From Rodentibacter rarus (GTDB lineage Bacteria > Pseudomonadota > Gammaproteobacteria > Enterobacterales > Pasteurellaceae): DNA of 62,514 nucleotides. Location of the stretch: assembly GCF_001998965.1 (NCBI RefSeq), contig NZ_MLHJ01000018.1, forward strand, positions 1 to 62,514, read 5' to 3'. How positions within the stretch are numbered: the first letter of the stretch is position 1; every line of letters begins with the position of its first letter. The notes beneath the pieces were generated by a model. The model saw nothing but the letters and a program-made list of their open reading frames with translations, searched no databases and was not told where the DNA came from. A program made the translations under genes and the position numbers. This document shows, in pieces, positions 37,885 through 52,844 of this stretch.

Positions 37885-40197
37885 TTACATTGATTCCGTG
37901 AAAGTACGGGTAATCACATCTTGTTGTTGCTCTTTGGTTAAAGAGTTAAAACGCACTGCGTAACCGGAGACACGAATGGTTAATTGTGGATATTTATCCG
38001 GATTTTCCATGGCATCTAACAACATTTCACGGTTTAACACGTTAACATTTAAGTGTTGACCGCCTTCAACCGTGGCTTCGTGATGGAAATAACCATCCAT
38101 TAAGCCCGCAAGGTTACGGCGTTGCGCTTCCGGATCTTTACCTAACGCATTTGGTACGATGGAGAAGGTGTAAGAAATACCGTCTTTCGCGTAAGCAAAC
38201 GGCAGTTTCGCCACTGAGGTTAATGAGGCGACCGCACCTTTTTGGTCACGACCGTGCATTGGGTTAGCGCCCGGACCGAATGGTGCACCGGCTCGACGAC
38301 CATCCGGGGTATTCCCTGTTTTCTTACCATATACAACATTAGAGGTGATGGTTAATACAGATTGTGTTGGCACGGCATTGCGATAAGTTTTGAGTTTTTG
38401 AATTTTCTTCATAAAACGTTCAACTAAATCACAGGCAATGTCATCGACACGGTTGTCGTTATTACCATATTGTGGGTATTCACCTTCGATTTCAAAGTCG
38501 ATAGCAACGTTAGAGGCAACCACATTGCCGTCTTTGTCTTTAATGTCGCCACGGATCGGTTTCACTTTCGCATATTTGATGGCAGAAAGTGAGTCTGCCG
38601 CCACAGAAAGACCGGCAATACCACACGCCATGGTACGGAATACATCACGATCGTGTAATGCCATTAATGCGGCTTCGTATGAATATTTGTCATGCATATA
38701 ATGGATAATGTTTAGCGCAGTAACGTATTGTTTTGCCAACCAATCCATAAAGCTATCCATACGGGTCATCACTGTATCAAAATCTAGCACTTCATCGGTA
38801 ATTGGCGCAGTTTTAGGCCCTACTTGCATACCCAATTTTTCGTCAATACCGCCATTGATTGCATATAATAAGGTTTTTGCCAAGTTTGCACGAGCACCAA
38901 AGAATTGCATTTGTTTACCCACCACCATTGGTGACACACAACAGGCAATAGCATAGTCATCGTTGTTGAAATCCGGGCGCATTAAGTCATCGTTTTCATA
39001 TTGAACGGAAGAGGTATCAATAGACACTTTTGCACAGAAACGTTTGAAGTTTTCCGGTAATTGCTCAGACCAAAGAATGGTGAGGTTTGGCTCCGGAGAG
39101 GTGCCCATATTGTAAAGAGTATGCAAAATACGGAAAGTGTTTTTGGTCACTAATGTACGACCGTCTAACCCCATACCGGCGATAGTTTCGGTTGCCCACA
39201 TTGGGTCGCCGGAGAATAATTGATCGTATTCAGGGGTACGCAAGAAACGAACCATACGCAGTTTCATCACTAAGTGGTCGACCAACTCTTGGGCTTCTAC
39301 TTCAGTGATTTTGCCTGCTTTTAAGTCACGCTCAATATAAATATCAATGAATGTTGCGGTACGACCAAAGGACATTGCCGCCCCATTTTGTGATTTGATC
39401 GCTGCTAAATAAGCGAAATACATCCATTGGATCGCTTCTTGTGCGTTGGTAGCAGGATTAGAAATATCATAACCATAACTTGCCGCCATTTGTTTCATTT
39501 GAGCAAGTGCACGATGTTGTTCTGCGATTTCTTCGCGTAAGCGAATAGTGGCTTCAAGATCGATACCGTTTTCAAGGTTGTCTTGTAAAGAGGAGAATTG
39601 TGCGTATTTATCTTTCATTAAGAAATCAACACCATAAAGTGCTACACGGCGATAATCCCCAATGATACGACCACGACCATAAGCATCCGGTAAACCGGTT
39701 AATACACCTGATTTACGGCAGCGTAAAATATCCGGTGTATAAACATCGAATACCCCTTGGTTATGGGTTTTACGATATTCAGTAAAAATTTTCTTCACTT
39801 CAGGATTAAGCTCACGACCATAGACTTTACATGAGCCTTCCACCATTTTAATACCACCGAATGGCATAATGGCACGTTTCAAAGGGGCATCGGTTTGCAG
39901 ACCAACGATTTTTTCTAAATCTTTGTTGATATAACCTGGGGCATGAGAGGTAATGGTTGATGGCGTATGCTCATCAAAATCTAATGGCGCGTGTGTACGG
40001 TTTTCAATTTTAATGCCTTCCATCACCGATTCCCAAAGTTTTGTTGTTGCTTCGGTCGGACCGGCTAAGAAAGAATCATCACCTTCATACGGGGTATAGT
40101 TTTTTTGAATAAAGTCGCGTACATTGACATTGTTTTGCCAATCACCGCCGGTGAAACCGGCCCAAGCCACTTTTTGCGCTTCATTAAGTTCTGACAT
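37885..40197 (-). CDS. pflB: Pyruvate formate-lyase
   Basis: A 770-residue glycyl radical enzyme converting pyruvate and CoA to acetyl-CoA and formate. The catalytic Cys-Cys is in [11 protein letters not shown] and the radical Gly is in [10 protein letters not shown] near the C-terminus. MSELNEAQK at the start matches E. coli PflB; the ATG at 40197 has AAGGA at the right distance, whereas the one at 40203 is too close. It follows focA on the same strand with a 52-base gap. A main fermentation enzyme. Confidence 0.97.
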   Translation of the reverse strand: MSELNEAQKVAWAGFTGGDWQNNVNVRDFIQKNYTPYEGDDSFLAGPTEATTKLWESVMEGIKIENRTHAPLDFDEHTPSTITSHAPGYINKDLEKIVGLQTDAPLKRAIMPFGGIKMVEGSCKVYGRELNPEVKKIFTEYRKTHNQGVFDVYTPDILRCRKSGVLTGLPDAYGRGRIIGDYRRVALYGVDFLMKDKYAQFSSLQDNLENGIDLEATIRLREEIAEQHRALAQMKQMAASYGYDISNPATNAQEAIQWMYFAYLAAIKSQNGAAMSFGRTATFIDIYIERDLKAGKITEVEAQELVDHLVMKLRMVRFLRTPEYDQLFSGDPMWATETIAGMGLDGRTLVTKNTFRILHTLYNMGTSPEPNLTILWSEQLPENFKRFCAKVSIDTSSVQYENDDLMRPDFNNDDYAIACCVSPMVVGKQMQFFGARANLAKTLLYAINGGIDEKLGMQVGPKTAPITDEVLDFDTVMTRMDSFMDWLAKQYVTALNIIHYMHDKYSYEAALMALHDRDVFRTMACGIAGLSVAADSLSAIKYAKVKPIRGDIKDKDGNVVASNVAIDFEIEGEYPQYGNNDNRVDDIACDLVERFMKKIQKLKTYRNAVPTQSVLTITSNVVYGKKTGNTPDGRRAGAPFGPGANPMHGRDQKGAVASLTSVAKLPFAYAKDGISYTFSIVPNALGKDPEAQRRNLAGLMDGYFHHEATVEGGQHLNVNVLNREMLLDAMENPDKYPQLTIRVSGYAVRFNSLTKEQQQDVITRTFTESM

Positions 40198-40249
40198 AGT
40201 CATTTCCTTTGTTAAGTAATAAAAATAATTTGTTTCAAATGATTAGTAG

Positions 40250-41101
40250 TTAGTGGGATTTTGTTAAGTAACGTTGGAATAAACCAATACAAATTGCCCC
40301 CCCCACTATATTTCCCAACGTTACCGGGATTAAATTTTTTACAATAAAATGATAGATATCCAAATCGGCATATTGACTCGCTTCAACGCCTAATTGTTGC
40401 CAAAATTCCGGGCTACTATAATGGGCGGTAATAATACCCATTGGAATCATAAACATATTCGCAACACAGTGCTCAAAGCCTGATGCTACAAATAAAGCAA
40501 TCGGTAACATCATAATAAAGGCTTTATCAACAACGGTTTTACCGGAATAAGATAACCAAACGGCCAAACACACCATGATGTTACACAAAATACCTAAATT
40601 AAAGGCTTCAAACCAGCTGTGGTGGATCTTATGTTGTGCCGTATTAAGAATTGTCAAGCCCCATTGTCCGTTTGCCGCCATCGTTTGGCCACCAAACCAA
40701 ACCAATGCGGCAATAATCAATCCACCGACAAAATTACCAAAATAGACGGCAATCCAGTTGCGGATCATTTGCCAAGTGGTAATTTTTCCCCCTACTCGGG
40801 CAATTAATGTGAGGGTTGATGAAGTAAAAAGTTCAGCACCTAATAACACCACCATAATGACACCAATAGAGAAAACTAAACCGCCAACTAATTTCGTTAA
40901 GCCCCACGCTGCACCAGCGGATGCCGTTTGTGTTGTAGTATAAAAAACAAAGGCTAATGCAATACAAGCACCGGCACTAATACCGGATATAAAAGAGAGG
41001 AAAGGACGTTTTTGGGCTTTATAAGCTGCTGCATTTTCTGCAAAATCTGTCGCTTCAACCGGCGTTAATGCTACCGTGGAAGAATTTTTAACATCTGACA
41101 T
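40250..41101 (-). CDS. focA: Formate channel FocA
   Basis: A 283-residue FNT-family channel that moves formate across the inner membrane. Six hydrophobic segments are visible, with FYTTTQTASAGAAWGLTKL, NFVGGLIIAALVWFGG, FEHCVANMFMIPMG (conserved His region) and GNIVGGAICIGLF. The last motif is encoded by a G8 tract (minus strand, 40297-40304). Upstream of pflB as in E. coli, so formate made by PflB is exported by its neighbour. Confidence 0.94.
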   Translation of the reverse strand: MSDVKNSSTVALTPVEATDFAENAAAYKAQKRPFLSFISGISAGACIALAFVFYTTTQTASAGAAWGLTKLVGGLVFSIGVIMVVLLGAELFTSSTLTLIARVGGKITTWQMIRNWIAVYFGNFVGGLIIAALVWFGGQTMAANGQWGLTILNTAQHKIHHSWFEAFNLGILCNIMVCLAVWLSYSGKTVVDKAFIMMLPIALFVASGFEHCVANMFMIPMGIITAHYSSPEFWQQLGVEASQYADLDIYHFIVKNLIPVTLGNIVGGAICIGLFQRYLTKSH

Positions 41102-41205
41102 AAAACACCTAAATATGATGATTTTCTCTTAATACTACAACCGAGGGTATTCTACTCTCTTAGGTATGCTTTGCAAGATACACTCAAATGTTATTTCAAC
41201 AAAAT

Positions 41206-41219
41206 TTGATATTTTGCAA
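41206..41219. promoter_or_regulatory. Candidate FNR site upstream of focA
   Basis: TTGAT-ATTT-TGCAA resembles the FNR consensus TTGAT-N4-ATCAA, with two mismatches in the second half, about 105 bases before focA. focA-pfl operons are FNR-activated in relatives. The match is modest. Confidence 0.4.
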
Positions 41220-41249
41220 GTTTTGTTAAGTTTTTTCTGATTCTGATAA

Positions 41250-41275
41250 CAAAAAAGGCTTGGAACCCCAAGCCT
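41250..41275 (-). terminator. Terminator of the rpsP-rimM-trmD-rplS operon
   Basis: AGGCTTGG (41256-41263) pairs perfectly with CCAAGCCT (41268-41275) around a 4-base loop; TTTTTT follows on the minus strand. It lies 24 bases past rplS. Confidence 0.9.
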
Positions 41276-41298
41276 CGTTATACTCTTTATTTGCGAAA

Positions 41299-42434
<1,136 letters not shown>

Positions 42435-42489
42435 GATTTAGCCTTACTCTGTTTAAAACTGACGACATTACGTTCGAGCATACCTGAGA

Positions 42490-43017
42490 TTAGAAACCAG
42501 CGTCCCAATCCACTTCAATTGTTTTCGTGGTGAGATCGACTCTTTTAACTACTTGTTCATACAAAAACGGAATTAACCGCTCTTGTTTTCCAAAAGCATC
42601 TTTGCTATTGGCTTTGACGACCAGTACATCATTTGAACCGGTTTCCATCATTTCCGTGACTGTTCCCATCGTATAGCCTTGAAGATTGACGACCGAGCAA
42701 CCGATTAAATCGTGCCAGTAATAATCGCCTTCTTCCAATTTAGGGAACACAGAAAGATCTACCCCTATTTCAACATTCGCTAAAAGCTGAGCAGCTTCAC
42801 GATCATCTGTGCCTTTCAGTTTCACAATCAGTTCGTGATTATGATGACGCCAATTTTCAAGCTCTGTGGGTTGCCATTGTCCTTTGATTTTTAAAAACCA
42901 AGGTTGATAGTCAAAAATGCTTTCGGCATATTCGGTTGATGAATAAATACGCAACCACCCACGGATACCATAGGTTGAGCCTAATTTGCCCACAACTTCA
43001 ATACGTTGTTGTTCCAT
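42490..43017 (-). CDS. rimM: 16S rRNA processing protein RimM
   Basis: A 175-residue ribosome assembly factor that binds S19. It has the RimM N-terminal barrel ([20 protein letters not shown]) and PRC barrel ([18 protein letters not shown]), ending in [16 protein letters not shown]. The ATG at 43017 (MEQQRIEV) matches relatives; one three codons earlier is possible. Confidence 0.95.
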   Translation of the reverse strand: MEQQRIEVVGKLGSTYGIRGWLRIYSSTEYAESIFDYQPWFLKIKGQWQPTELENWRHHNHELIVKLKGTDDREAAQLLANVEIGVDLSVFPKLEEGDYYWHDLIGCSVVNLQGYTMGTVTEMMETGSNDVLVVKANSKDAFGKQERLIPFLYEQVVKRVDLTTKTIEVDWDAGF

Positions 43018-43049
43018 ATTTTTCACCTATCTCTCTACTCAAAAGCGAA

Positions 43050-43298
43050 TTAAGCGGCTTTTTGAGCTTCTTTTACCAAACAGGCAACGCGATCAGATAA
43101 TGACGCACCTTGACCTACCCAGTGGTTTACACGGTCTAAGTTAATACGAAGACGTTCAGCATTACCTTGTGCAATTGGATTGAAAAAACCTACACGCTCA
43201 ATGAAACGACCATCACGAGGTGAACGGCTGTCTGCAACAACGATTTGATAAAAAGGGCGTTTTTTAGCTCCGCCACGAGATAAACGAATGGTTACCAT
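43050..43298 (-). CDS. rpsP: Ribosomal protein bS16
   Basis: An 82-residue small-subunit protein. [39 protein letters not shown] and [10 protein letters not shown] are diagnostic. First gene of the four-gene operon. An AT-rich promoter region (TATATATAG near 43384) lies upstream. Confidence 0.97.
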   Translation of the reverse strand: MVTIRLSRGGAKKRPFYQIVVADSRSPRDGRFIERVGFFNPIAQGNAERLRINLDRVNHWVGQGASLSDRVACLVKEAQKAA

Positions 43299-43494
43299 AA
43301 CCTTCCTCTAATTATTTGATGATTAAAAGAATATTTCTAAGCTCGAAAGTCACTTAAAAATATAGCTTACTTTTTTCTCTGTATATATAGACAAAAAGCC
43401 TGGGGATTTTACACTTTTCGAACAAAAAGGCAAGCTAAAACAGCATTGGAAAAATGGAAATTCTGCAAACAAATTAACCGCACTTTGATTTATC

Positions 43495-44150
43495 ACGAAA
43501 GTAAATAGCGTGATGATTATCGTCTTTTGATATTAGGCTTTCATTTGAACCATAAAACAGTACCGAAATGAATATGTGAATTACATATTCGTTCGATTTT
43601 ACGCAGAAAAAGAGGGAAGGTGTCGCTTATCGTACCGAACGTGATAAACAGTGATTTTACGATAACTGCACTCAATCAAAAATGGTAACTGATGTGACAG
43701 AATTTCGTGTTGGACAAGAAAAGCGCTATTTTTTTCGCCATTGATGGATTTAAGCTAACCAAGAAATTATTTCCTAGAGTTTTGCTAAAAAGAATGTTAG
43801 AACAAGGACTTAGCCAATTTAATTCAAAAGAATGCTCAATTACTCATAGCGACCAAAGCGTGTTATACGGCACGGTGGAATGGGTAAAAATGTTGGGAGG
43901 TAAGGCGGTACAAAGTATGAGCTATCAAAAAAATTGCTATGAAAATGCCGTGATTGAAAGGTTTTTTACGGTATTAAAATCCGAATGTACCCACACCACC
44001 TCTACGTTAATCACTGAATTGCAGGCTAAAATTGAAGAATATTGGCATATTACAACCCAAAATGGATTAAGCTTGGTTTAAAAGGATTGAGCTTGGTACA
44101 ATACCAAGCTCAATATTTAAGTTAACTAACCTGTCCAACTTTTGGGGAAT
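43495..44150 (+). mobile_element. Defective IS3-family (IS150-like) element
   Basis: OrfB fragments on the plus strand read NHKTV, QSKMVTDVTEF, RMLEQGLSQFNSKECSITHS, DQSVLYGTVEWV, MSYQKNCYENAVIERFFTVL, KSECTH and QAKIEEYWHITTQNGLS. These are the C-terminal half of an IS150-type DDE transposase (HSDQ holds one catalytic Asp, ENAVIE the Glu). Stops and frameshifts break the first part, including a missing base after AAAAATGG. The right end is TGTCCAACTTTTGGGG (about 44131-44146). The 200 bases between rpsP and the element contain the rpsP promoter. Confidence 0.82.
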
Positions 44151-44179
44151 GGCTCAAAGTGCGGTCAAAATTGATTAAC

Positions 44180-44790
44180 TCTCAAAAGTTAGGCTCACTT
44201 AATTTAAAAACTGGGTTATATTATTGTATAGAACTTAGTCTTTTTTAGTTTTAATTGAATATTCATCTCTTGTTCATTGCTTTGTCCTAAATGTCTCAGT
44301 TGTTACTGATTCTCTGCAATTTTGTTCATCTATCCTTTGTGAGAACAATATTTTCGATGTTTGAATATCCTCCTTTGCCAATTGTATAATCGTTTACATT
44401 TTCTTGTAGTTGATTTTAGGTGTCTTTTTTAGCACATTATAAATCCGATGATAACCATATATTCCTCTTTTTCTTGATGGGATTTCAGCGGTTTTTTGCT
44501 TAATTTTGGCATTTTTATCTTCTTTTGGCTTAAATGATAGAAAAATAAGCTACTTTTCATCTTTGAAATTGAAAATAATATTGCGAGTGGAAAAATGGAA
44601 CCATCCAATGGTTTAGCTCTCTCGGAGTTGAAAATATTTGCGTGTCAGTGAGTGGTTTTTATATTGTTGAAGATAAAATTTGATGGTTTGGTGTTTAAAA
44701 AGTGAGTTGCGTTTAGCCATAAAAATCTGCATCTTAGTCAGTCGACATTTAGCTCAACTTTTGGGGGTAGATCATCTTTACCCCCAGTTT
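44180..44790 (-). mobile_element. Second, strongly decayed IS3-family element
   Basis: This 600-base stretch before cysK has no intact gene. On the minus strand it reads pieces of OrfB: ISKMKSSLFFYHLSQKK, then YGYHRIYNVLKKTPKINYKK (the GYRRI motif of IS3 transposases). The flanks CAAAAGTTAGGCTCA and AGCTCAACTTTTGGGGG resemble inverted IS3 ends, so it is a shrunken copy. GGGGGTA and TACCCCC (about 44754-44778) form a hairpin beside the cysK end that may help termination. Confidence 0.6.
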
Positions 44791-44807
44791 ATCCACTGAT
44801 GAATAGA

Positions 44808-45755
44808 TTAGGCCTCAATGCCTTCAAATAACGCTGTACTGAGATAGCGTTCTGAAGCGGATGGGAGCACGACAACAATAAGTTTATCTTTAAACTCCGG
44901 TAATCTTGCGATGCGGTCGGCTGCGGCAACCGCAGCACCGGAAGAAATCCCCGCTAAGATTCCCTCTTCAGCCATTAAACGACGGGCAGTCGCAATGGCG
45001 GTGTCGCTGTCTACAGTTTCCACACGATCGATTAAGGATAAATCTAAATTTTTCGGCACAAATCCGGCACCGATGCCTTGAATTTTATGCGGACCCGGTT
45101 TGATTTCTTCACCGGCTAAGGTTTGGCTAATCACCGGGGATTCGCTAGGTTCTACCACCACAGAGGTAATCGCCTTGCCAAAGTCTAATTTAATGGCACG
45201 GGAAACCCCTGTGATCGTCCCACCTGTGCCGGCTCCGGCAACCACTACATCTACTTTCCCTTCCGTATCTTTCCAGATTTCAACACCGGTGGTTTCACGG
45301 TGAATTTGTGGATTAGCCGGGTTTTCAAATTGTTTTAACATAACATAACGATTTGGATTAGCCGCCACAATTTCTTCCGCTTTGGCAATGGCGCCTTTCA
45401 TGCCTTTTGCCCCTTCGGTAAGCACAAGGTTCACCCCTAAGCCACGCAATAAACGCTTACGTTCTAAACTCATGGTTTCCGGCATGGTAAGTGTGATTTT
45501 ATACCCACGCGCAGCCGCCACATAGGCAAGTGCAATACCGGTATTGCCACTGGTGGCATCGACAATTTCTTTGTCTTTAGTGAGGATCCCGTCTTTTTCT
45601 GCTTGCCATACCATATTGGCACCAATGCGGCATTTCACACTAAAACTTGGATTTCGGCCTTCAATTTTTGCCACAATATTACCCTGACCAAAATGTTTTA
45701 AACGTACCAGTGGTGTGTTGCCGATACTGTAAGAATTATCTGCATAGATTGTCAT
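44808..45755 (-). CDS. cysK: Cysteine synthase A
   Basis: A 315-residue PLP enzyme making cysteine from O-acetylserine and sulfide. It has [10 protein letters not shown], the PLP Lys in [30 protein letters not shown] (substrate loop), [13 protein letters not shown] (phosphate-binding) and [10 protein letters not shown]. Downstream of cysZ on the same strand, the same order as in E. coli. Confidence 0.96.
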   Translation of the reverse strand: MTIYADNSYSIGNTPLVRLKHFGQGNIVAKIEGRNPSFSVKCRIGANMVWQAEKDGILTKDKEIVDATSGNTGIALAYVAAARGYKITLTMPETMSLERKRLLRGLGVNLVLTEGAKGMKGAIAKAEEIVAANPNRYVMLKQFENPANPQIHRETTGVEIWKDTEGKVDVVVAGAGTGGTITGVSRAIKLDFGKAITSVVVEPSESPVISQTLAGEEIKPGPHKIQGIGAGFVPKNLDLSLIDRVETVDSDTAIATARRLMAEEGILAGISSGAAVAAADRIARLPEFKDKLIVVVLPSASERYLSTALFEGIEA

Positions 45756-45857
45756 ATGCTCTCCTTATGAAGATGATTTACGATGATTGATGAGGCAGTT
45801 ATAGCATTGACGATAAAATAAAAAAAATAGTTATTTGATCTATTTTATAACTAAACG

Positions 45858-46706
45858 CTATTTCACAATTTGATGATTGTTTGTACGAATATCCGCACTA
45901 TTACTGCTTGTCGCCACTTCTCTAGAAGAATGACCGTGTTGATACTTGAAATTCATATCAAAGCGTAAACGATCACGGTAATTTTCTACCCACATCACTG
46001 TTGCACCACATACGGCAACGGGAATAATCACTAAATTCACGATAGGTAAAAACGTGCAACAAGTGACTAATCCACCAAAAGTAAGACTTTGTGAACGCTG
46101 CTCACCCAAGGCGTTTTTCATCACATTAAAGGAAATTTTGTGATTATCAAAAGGATAGTCACAATATTGAATCGCCATCATCCAAGCGGTGAATAAAAAG
46201 GTTAAAACCGGTACGATGGTTTGTCCAACCACGGGGATAAAGCCTAATAAGAATAAACCGAAAATTTTAGGCAAGCTATACCACAATTTTTGCCATTCTC
46301 GATGTAACATACGGGGCACGTCTTTCATGATATCCAGCCAACTGTCATCATTAATCGGCTCGCCGGTGAGCATTTTTTCCAATTTTTCCGATAATAATCC
46401 GTTAAAGGGTGCGGCGATAAAACCGGATAATGTGGTGAAAGTGAAGTAAAATAGCAACAAAATCATTCCGATGGAAAGTATAAGTAAAACAATACTCAAA
46501 AAGCCGAGCCAATCGGGGACAAAGCTCATCAGCCAATCAATCATCGCACTAATTTGTGAAATAAATAGCCAAAATAATCCGGAAAGTAAGACCACATTCA
46601 AAACAATAGGCATAATCACAAAACGGCGTAGCCCTTTTTGTGTAATAAAATGCCATCCCATCACAAAATAATAAAAACCGGATTTAATTTCTTGTTGATT
46701 AATCAT
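45858..46706 (-). CDS. cysZ: Sulfate transporter CysZ
   Basis: A 282-residue inner membrane protein with four or more long hydrophobic segments, including [20 protein letters not shown] at the start and [20 protein letters not shown] late, typical of CysZ. It is slightly longer than the E. coli protein, mostly in a polar C-terminal tail with [14 protein letters not shown]. It sits next to cysK and divergent from zipA, a conserved arrangement. Confidence 0.92.
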   Translation of the reverse strand: MINQQEIKSGFYYFVMGWHFITQKGLRRFVIMPIVLNVVLLSGLFWLFISQISAMIDWLMSFVPDWLGFLSIVLLILSIGMILLLFYFTFTTLSGFIAAPFNGLLSEKLEKMLTGEPINDDSWLDIMKDVPRMLHREWQKLWYSLPKIFGLFLLGFIPVVGQTIVPVLTFLFTAWMMAIQYCDYPFDNHKISFNVMKNALGEQRSQSLTFGGLVTCCTFLPIVNLVIIPVAVCGATVMWVENYRDRLRFDMNFKYQHGHSSREVATSSNSADIRTNNHQIVK

Positions 46707-46845
46707 GCTTTTTCCTTTTTAACGCTCACATAAGTGCGGTCAGTTTTGACCGTATTTTTGCCACAAAATTCCCCATTAGCCCTGTTTTTTCACCTTTTAA
46801 AATATGGTAGCATTGGCGCAGTTTTATTGCCGATAGGAAGCAAAC

Positions 46846-49916
<3,071 letters not shown>

Positions 49917-49950
49917 AAGCATTTAACCTTTATTGATGAAAAACAAACAA

Positions 49951-49990
49951 AAAATCACCGCACTTTGATCTAAAGTGCGGTGATTTTTAT
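49951..49990. terminator. Bidirectional terminator from inverted uptake signals
   Basis: AAAATCACCGCACTTT (49951-49966) pairs perfectly with AAAGTGCGGTGATTTT (49972-49987) around a 5-base loop. Each arm carries the 9-base uptake signal AAGTGCGGT or its complement, and T-runs flank both sides, so it serves ligA and the convergent DUF805 gene. Confidence 0.9.
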
Positions 49991-50023
49991 GATAGAAAAC
50001 GCTGATGTACTCTCGTTTTTATA

Positions 50024-50383
50024 TTATTCTTTAGGATTAGGTCCGTATTGGTTATCACCCGGTTGGCTATCTAGGCACCCAAAGATGAATAAAACGATAC
50101 AACCAAATGGTATTAAAGCAATTAATACCCACCAACCACTTCTATTGACATCATGCAAACGTCTAATAGAAACAGCAAGACCCGGAATAATTACAGCTAG
50201 AGAATATAGCCCGCTTAAAATACCGAAACCTACTTCATAATTCACCAACCCCAAAAGCTCGTCAAAAATGACTAGCGCAATAGTTATAACGGTATTGAAT
50301 AGTGCAAACATCCAATACTCTTTACGTCTTGCTCGACCATTAAAAGTTGCATAATTTTTCAGTACAGAAAGATACCAATTCAT
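50024..50383 (-). CDS. DUF805 family membrane protein
   Basis: A 119-residue inner membrane protein. The family pattern is clear: NWYLSVLKNYATFNGRARRK then EYWMF at the start, three to four hydrophobic helices, and SIRRLHDVNRSGWWVL in the middle. The C-terminal tail ends QPGDNQYGPNPKE, typical of the YhaH group. Function unknown. Confidence 0.9.
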   Translation of the reverse strand: MNWYLSVLKNYATFNGRARRKEYWMFALFNTVITIALVIFDELLGLVNYEVGFGILSGLYSLAVIIPGLAVSIRRLHDVNRSGWWVLIALIPFGCIVLFIFGCLDSQPGDNQYGPNPKE

Positions 50384-50469
50384 GTAAAAACTCCAAAAAA
50401 TTGATTGATAAAGGAGATTTTATTTTATAGAAAAAATTTGGTCGTACAAGATGAAAATAAATGAAAGAT

Positions 50470-50640
50470 AAAGTAATAGGTAACGGCTGTGACGAAATTT
50501 AACGCTTTTGCATAAAGACTCGAATTATTAGCCCATAAAAAAGAGATTATTGAAAATCAAAAAACTGAATTTGCCTTTTTAATCGACAGACTGAAATAGC
50601 AAAGGCGATTTACTATTATCCTTTTTCTTTTGATTTATGA
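50470..50640 (+). mobile_element. IS3-family OrfA/OrfB junction fragment
   Basis: On the plus strand the bases read RLELLAHKKEIIENQKTEFA, then FLIDRLK and in another frame IAKAIYYYPFSF. These resemble the end of OrfA and the start of OrfB (IAK-TYYY) of an IS150-like element. It is short, broken and opposite in direction to the next remnant. Confidence 0.5.
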
Positions 50641-50734
50641 AAATTTCCCACAAAACCGATTTTGCCATTAAATAATCCAAGAAAATAGACCACAGTTTTA
50701 ATTCTCTACTTAAAAGTGATCTATTTGTAATTCC

Positions 50735-51480
50735 GTGACTTGAAGTATAAACACGCCTTAGTCGCTATGGGTATGTCGGCTTAAATTGAGTAAGTTCTTG
50801 TTCTAACATTCTTTTTCCAGGTGAAAACATAGGGCGTGTCGCAAAACTCTAAGCGATAATGTCTCGGTTAGCCAAGTCTATCAATGGCGCAAAATAGTTT
50901 TTTTTATCCAATGTGAAATTTGTGACATCAGTTACCCATTTTTGATTGAGCGAAGTTGTCGTAAAGTACGTTCGGTACAATAATCTATATTATTCCTCGT
51001 TTTCCGTGCCTTTTCTTGTTTGAAGTTGAACTAATAATTCACACATTCATTTCAGCACTGTTTTATGAGTCAAATTAAAATCTATTTGACACTGTTTTAA
51101 CATCAAAAGACGATACCCATCACGACATTTATTTTCGTGCTTCTACAATAAAATCGTTTCTTTAGCATGAGTATAACCTCACTTAAAGGTAGAGCATGAC
51201 ATTTTAACCATATGAAGTAAATCATTCAAAGCGTGCTTGAGCTTTAACATTTCAATGATTTTTCTTTTTTCTGCCATCATTTTTGACGATCGAGATTTTA
51301 GGTCAGTAATCTCCTCACAAGCTAACACTGATTCTCGTTATAACTTTTTAAATGCTTGTTGTGAAAGATTTATTGACTCAGTAGCAGCAATCTCTTTCTT
51401 TTTCATTTTTGGCTTCAGTATTTTGGATAGTTGAAATCTTATACAGGGTGATTTTACTCCGTCAATCCTTCTTTCACGAA
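50735..51480 (-). mobile_element. Decayed IS3-family element
   Basis: Read on the minus strand this matches the copies at 43.5 and 10.8 kb (TCAATCAAAAATGGGTAACT, CATAAAACAGTGCTGAAATG). Fragments of OrfA (EITDLKSRSSKMMAEKRKII, then EMLKLKHALNDLL) and of OrfB can be followed in shifting frames. No intact gene remains. Together with 51480-51850 it makes up the 1.4-kb gene-free zone between the DUF805 gene and yiaJ. Confidence 0.7.
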
Positions 51481-51708
51481 GTTCTTTGGGTCAATAAATA
51501 ACGAGAGAATGGGGGGAATTTGATAAAGTTTAGCCTCTTACTAGTACCAAAATGCTGTTCGGTGACCGGTTTGATAATTTCTAAACAAAATTGATAAGAA
51601 TGGGACATAATCTTCAACTCAAATTAGGTACTTAGTTTTGGTGTGATCACTTTTTATTTCTAATGATATTATGTTGCAGCTATAAAACCTGATTTTGGGG
51701 CTATTTGG

Positions 51709-51781
51709 AGATACCATAAGACACAACAAATTTAATTTAGAGGTATTTACAAAATAAAATTTGTTGTGTCTTATGGTATCT
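51709..51781. repeat. 73-bp MITE-like palindromic element, intact copy
   Basis: A perfect 25-base inverted repeat (51709-51733 and 51757-51781; begins AGATACCATAAGACACAAC) surrounds a 23-base spacer. The same sequence, reversed and partly decayed, recurs at 58818, on the other side of the yia operon. The long perfect arms and repetition suggest a small non-autonomous mobile element; its source transposase is unknown. Confidence 0.75.
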
Positions 51782-51852
51782 GTAAGTGCCCGTACTCCAG
51801 ACTGGTACAATAATGACATAAGACCGAATTTTAGGCTAAAATCAACCGCACT

Positions 51853-52641
51853 TTATCCGGCTACATAGCCGAGTTCTCTGGAAATATCCTGTGCGGTTTT
51901 TTTGATTTCTTTCAGGAAAAAATCAACGCCTATTTTTTTCAATTTATAAGTGGACATTGAAACAGAAACGGCATAATTCACTTGATTAAAAGAATCAAAA
52001 ATCGGACAGGCAATACACATCACCCCGATTTCATTTTCTTCTTTATCCATCGCAAATTGATTTTGTCGTATAGCATCCAACTCTGCCTCCATTTCATCTA
52101 GTTGGGTAATGGTATTTTTCGTCAGTTGTTGAATAGTTGTTTGATGTGTTTGCCAATACTGTAGTAAATAGTCCACTTTTCTAGGATAAGCCAAATAAAG
52201 TTTTCCCATTGCTGAGCAGTAAAGTGGCATGTGTTGACCGATATAAGCCCGGGTTTTAAGCATGCCGTGGGTGGGTTCTAACTTATAAATCATAATCGCT
52301 TTATCTTCTTCTCTTTGGGAAAAATTTACCGTTTCTCCCAATGTGAGATTAAGTTGTTCCAAATAAGGCGAAACCACATTAATAATATTCATTGAACTGA
52401 GCATTTTTTGCCCGATACTGAGGCATTTTATGCTTAACCGATAACTTCCTGCCGTCGAAGCCGTTTTAACATACCCCTCACTTTGCAAGCCTTGTAAAAG
52501 ACGATGAACCGTGCTTTTGTTTAGTCCAGAAATATCGGCTAATTTCGCTAATGGGCAACCATTAGGAAAATCACTCAATATATCTAAAAGTCTAAGCCCT
52601 CTTATAAGGCTTTGATTACCTATTAACTTTTCTTTTTCCAT
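51853..52641 (-). CDS. yiaJ: YiaJ-like IclR-family repressor
   Basis: A 262-residue IclR regulator. The winged helix is at residues about 15-75 (LRLLDILSDFPNGCPLAKLA, then LNKSTVHRLLQGLQSEGYV), followed by an effector domain with VNFSQREEDKAIMIYKLEP and GVMCIACPIFD. Divergent from dlgD across a 203-base gap containing an IclR-type palindrome. E. coli YiaJ represses the homologous yiaKLMNOPQRS operon. Confidence 0.88.
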   Translation of the reverse strand: MEKEKLIGNQSLIRGLRLLDILSDFPNGCPLAKLADISGLNKSTVHRLLQGLQSEGYVKTASTAGSYRLSIKCLSIGQKMLSSMNIINVVSPYLEQLNLTLGETVNFSQREEDKAIMIYKLEPTHGMLKTRAYIGQHMPLYCSAMGKLYLAYPRKVDYLLQYWQTHQTTIQQLTKNTITQLDEMEAELDAIRQNQFAMDKEENEIGVMCIACPIFDSFNQVNYAVSVSMSTYKLKKIGVDFFLKEIKKTAQDISRELGYVAG

Positions 52642-52666
52642 AGTACTCCTCGCTTTTTATGCATTA

Positions 52667-52685
52667 TATTTCATAATGTGAAATA
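52667..52685. promoter_or_regulatory. Candidate YiaJ operator
   Basis: TATTTCA-TAATG-TGAAATA is a perfect 7-base inverted repeat with 5-base spacer, 26 bases upstream of yiaJ. A related GTGAAATA recurs near 52804 nearer dlgD. IclR-family operators are typically such AT-rich palindromes; the assignment is by position and symmetry. Confidence 0.5.
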
Positions 52686-52844
52686 CCGCTTTATAAAAAT
52701 GAGATCTCTGTCACATAATAGGAAGTTTGTTTTTATATTATTGATTTTAAAAGGATTTAATATTGTTTATAAAATTGACTTCATTATAGGTTGATTGTAT
52801 ATTGTGAAATATGGTTTTACTATTTGAAATTATAGAGGTGTTAA

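Noticed and set aside
51237-51434. Small plus-strand hydrophobic protein
   Set aside because: It lies opposite an IS3 OrfA/OrfB remnant and has no ribosome site; its hydrophobicity reflects the complement of Lys/Glu-rich codons.
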